Positions 40,910-41,231 of a stretch of 41,231 nucleotides of DNA are shown here, one piece after another. The stretch is from Thermoanaerobaculia bacterium (lineage in GTDB: Bacteria; Acidobacteriota; Thermoanaerobaculia; Multivoradales; JAHZIX01), in the NCBI GenBank assembly GCA_027069135.1, contig JALXFE010000478.1, positions 1 through 41,231 on the forward strand, in the 5' to 3' direction. The notes beneath the pieces are model-generated. The model did not search any database. It saw only the letters and a list, made by a program, of their open reading frames with translations, and was not told the DNA's origin. A program made the position numbers and the translations under genes. Every line of letters begins with the position of its first letter. Positions within the stretch are counted from its first letter, which is position 1.

Positions 40910-41231
40910 ATGAAGCACTTACCTAGGTATCTTCCGCCCGGCACCTTCCTTGCCGAAATCACCCAACGCTGCCTCCTGGGTTTCCATCTGCTGAGACCCT
41001 CTAAGAGGCTCAATCTCCTCATCGCGGGCGTCGTCGCCCGGGCCCTGGAGAAGTACCCCGTCGAGGTCATCGGTCTGGCCGTGCCCTCCAACCACTATCA
41101 CCTGATTGCCACCGGTACGAGCCAGGAGGATCTCTCCAAATTCATGAACTTCGTCGCCGGTAACATCGCCCGGGAAGCGGGAAAGCTCCACGGTTGGGAG
41201 GGCAAGCTCTGGGAAGGACGCTACGATTGCA
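40910..41231 (+). CDS. IS200-like/REP-associated (Y1) transposase, 3' end outside window
   Basis: The first 107 residues of a frame that is open to the window end. It starts at ATG 40910, with AAGGAG unusually close (one base). The sequence shows TFLAEITQRCLLGFHLLRP, LALEKYPVEVIGLAVPSNHYHLI with the HUH metal motif (His-Tyr-His), and then NFVAGNIAREAGKLHG and GKLWEGRYDC, where the family has 'G.LWxGRY'. The fold is that of single-strand Y1 transposases and the chromosomal RAYT group, which act on hairpin ends. The catalytic Tyr may lie in or beyond the visible part. Confidence 0.75.
   Translation, partial: MKHLPRYLPPGTFLAEITQRCLLGFHLLRPSKRLNLLIAGVVARALEKYPVEVIGLAVPSNHYHLIATGTSQEDLSKFMNFVAGNIAREAGKLHGWEGKLWEGRYDC

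Overview
The window is GC-rich bacterial chromosome, densely coded, with many ATGA stop/start overlaps. The best guess for the source is a member of the Acidobacteriota, perhaps Thermoanaerobaculia-like. This is inferred from protein content: a VWFA-related secreted protein of the acidobacterial type, a TonB receptor with a sigma/FecR pair, secreted proteins ending in a '(F)ADGFExGDxSAWS' tail or a 'GYFWFF...NGHFWVF' module, and a CHAT/ECF-sigma cluster. No rRNA, tRNA, CRISPR array or phage region was seen.

Layout. 1-1572: 3' part of a secreted calcium-binding-repeat protein, closed by a strong terminator. 1633-7667 (minus): a four-gene unit of ECF-like sigma factor, lipoprotein-anchored TPR-CHAT (caspase-fold) protease, single-pass anti-sigma-like protein and secreted subtilase-like protein. 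It is the most unusual locus here. 7769-8895: a decayed cytochrome c peroxidase/MauG-type gene. 9006-11555: two secreted proteins (PQQ-type sugar dehydrogenase fold; a beta-sandwich-like protein with a lineage-typical C-terminal module). 11552-12661 (minus): DHH phosphoesterase. 12743-12908: a 166-bp palindrome-rich element with 22-bp terminal inverted repeats (MITE-like), with one end-like copy at 18238. 12954-15650: DUF547 lipoprotein, lgt, thiD. 15789-18171: VWFA-related protein, holin-like membrane protein and a 68-residue membrane protein, translationally coupled. 18255-18443 (minus): DUF4177-like protein.

18627-30795 is housekeeping: DUF2064 protein, bifunctional NAD(P)HX repair enzyme and tsaE (coupled), then 3-hydroxybutyryl-CoA dehydrogenase, phoH, pgpH (c-di-AMP phosphodiesterase type), ybeY, a CorC/HlyC-type protein, era, mgtE and recO. 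30905-32092: secreted esterase with C-terminal helical repeats. 32120-34657 (minus): MATE transporter and a SufR/ArsR-like regulator with a conserved Cys set. 34875-36143 (minus): lipid glycosylation genes (GT2, LAB_N) with a possible remnant of a third gene. 36468-40683: TonB-dependent receptor with an N-terminal STN domain, convergent with FecR and ECF sigma genes, a Fec-type surface-signalling set. 40910-end: 5' part of an IS200-like/REP-associated (Y1) transposase, with a small REP-like repeat just upstream.

All assignments come from reading the sequence; no database search was run. Domain names come from recognised motifs and family knowledge.
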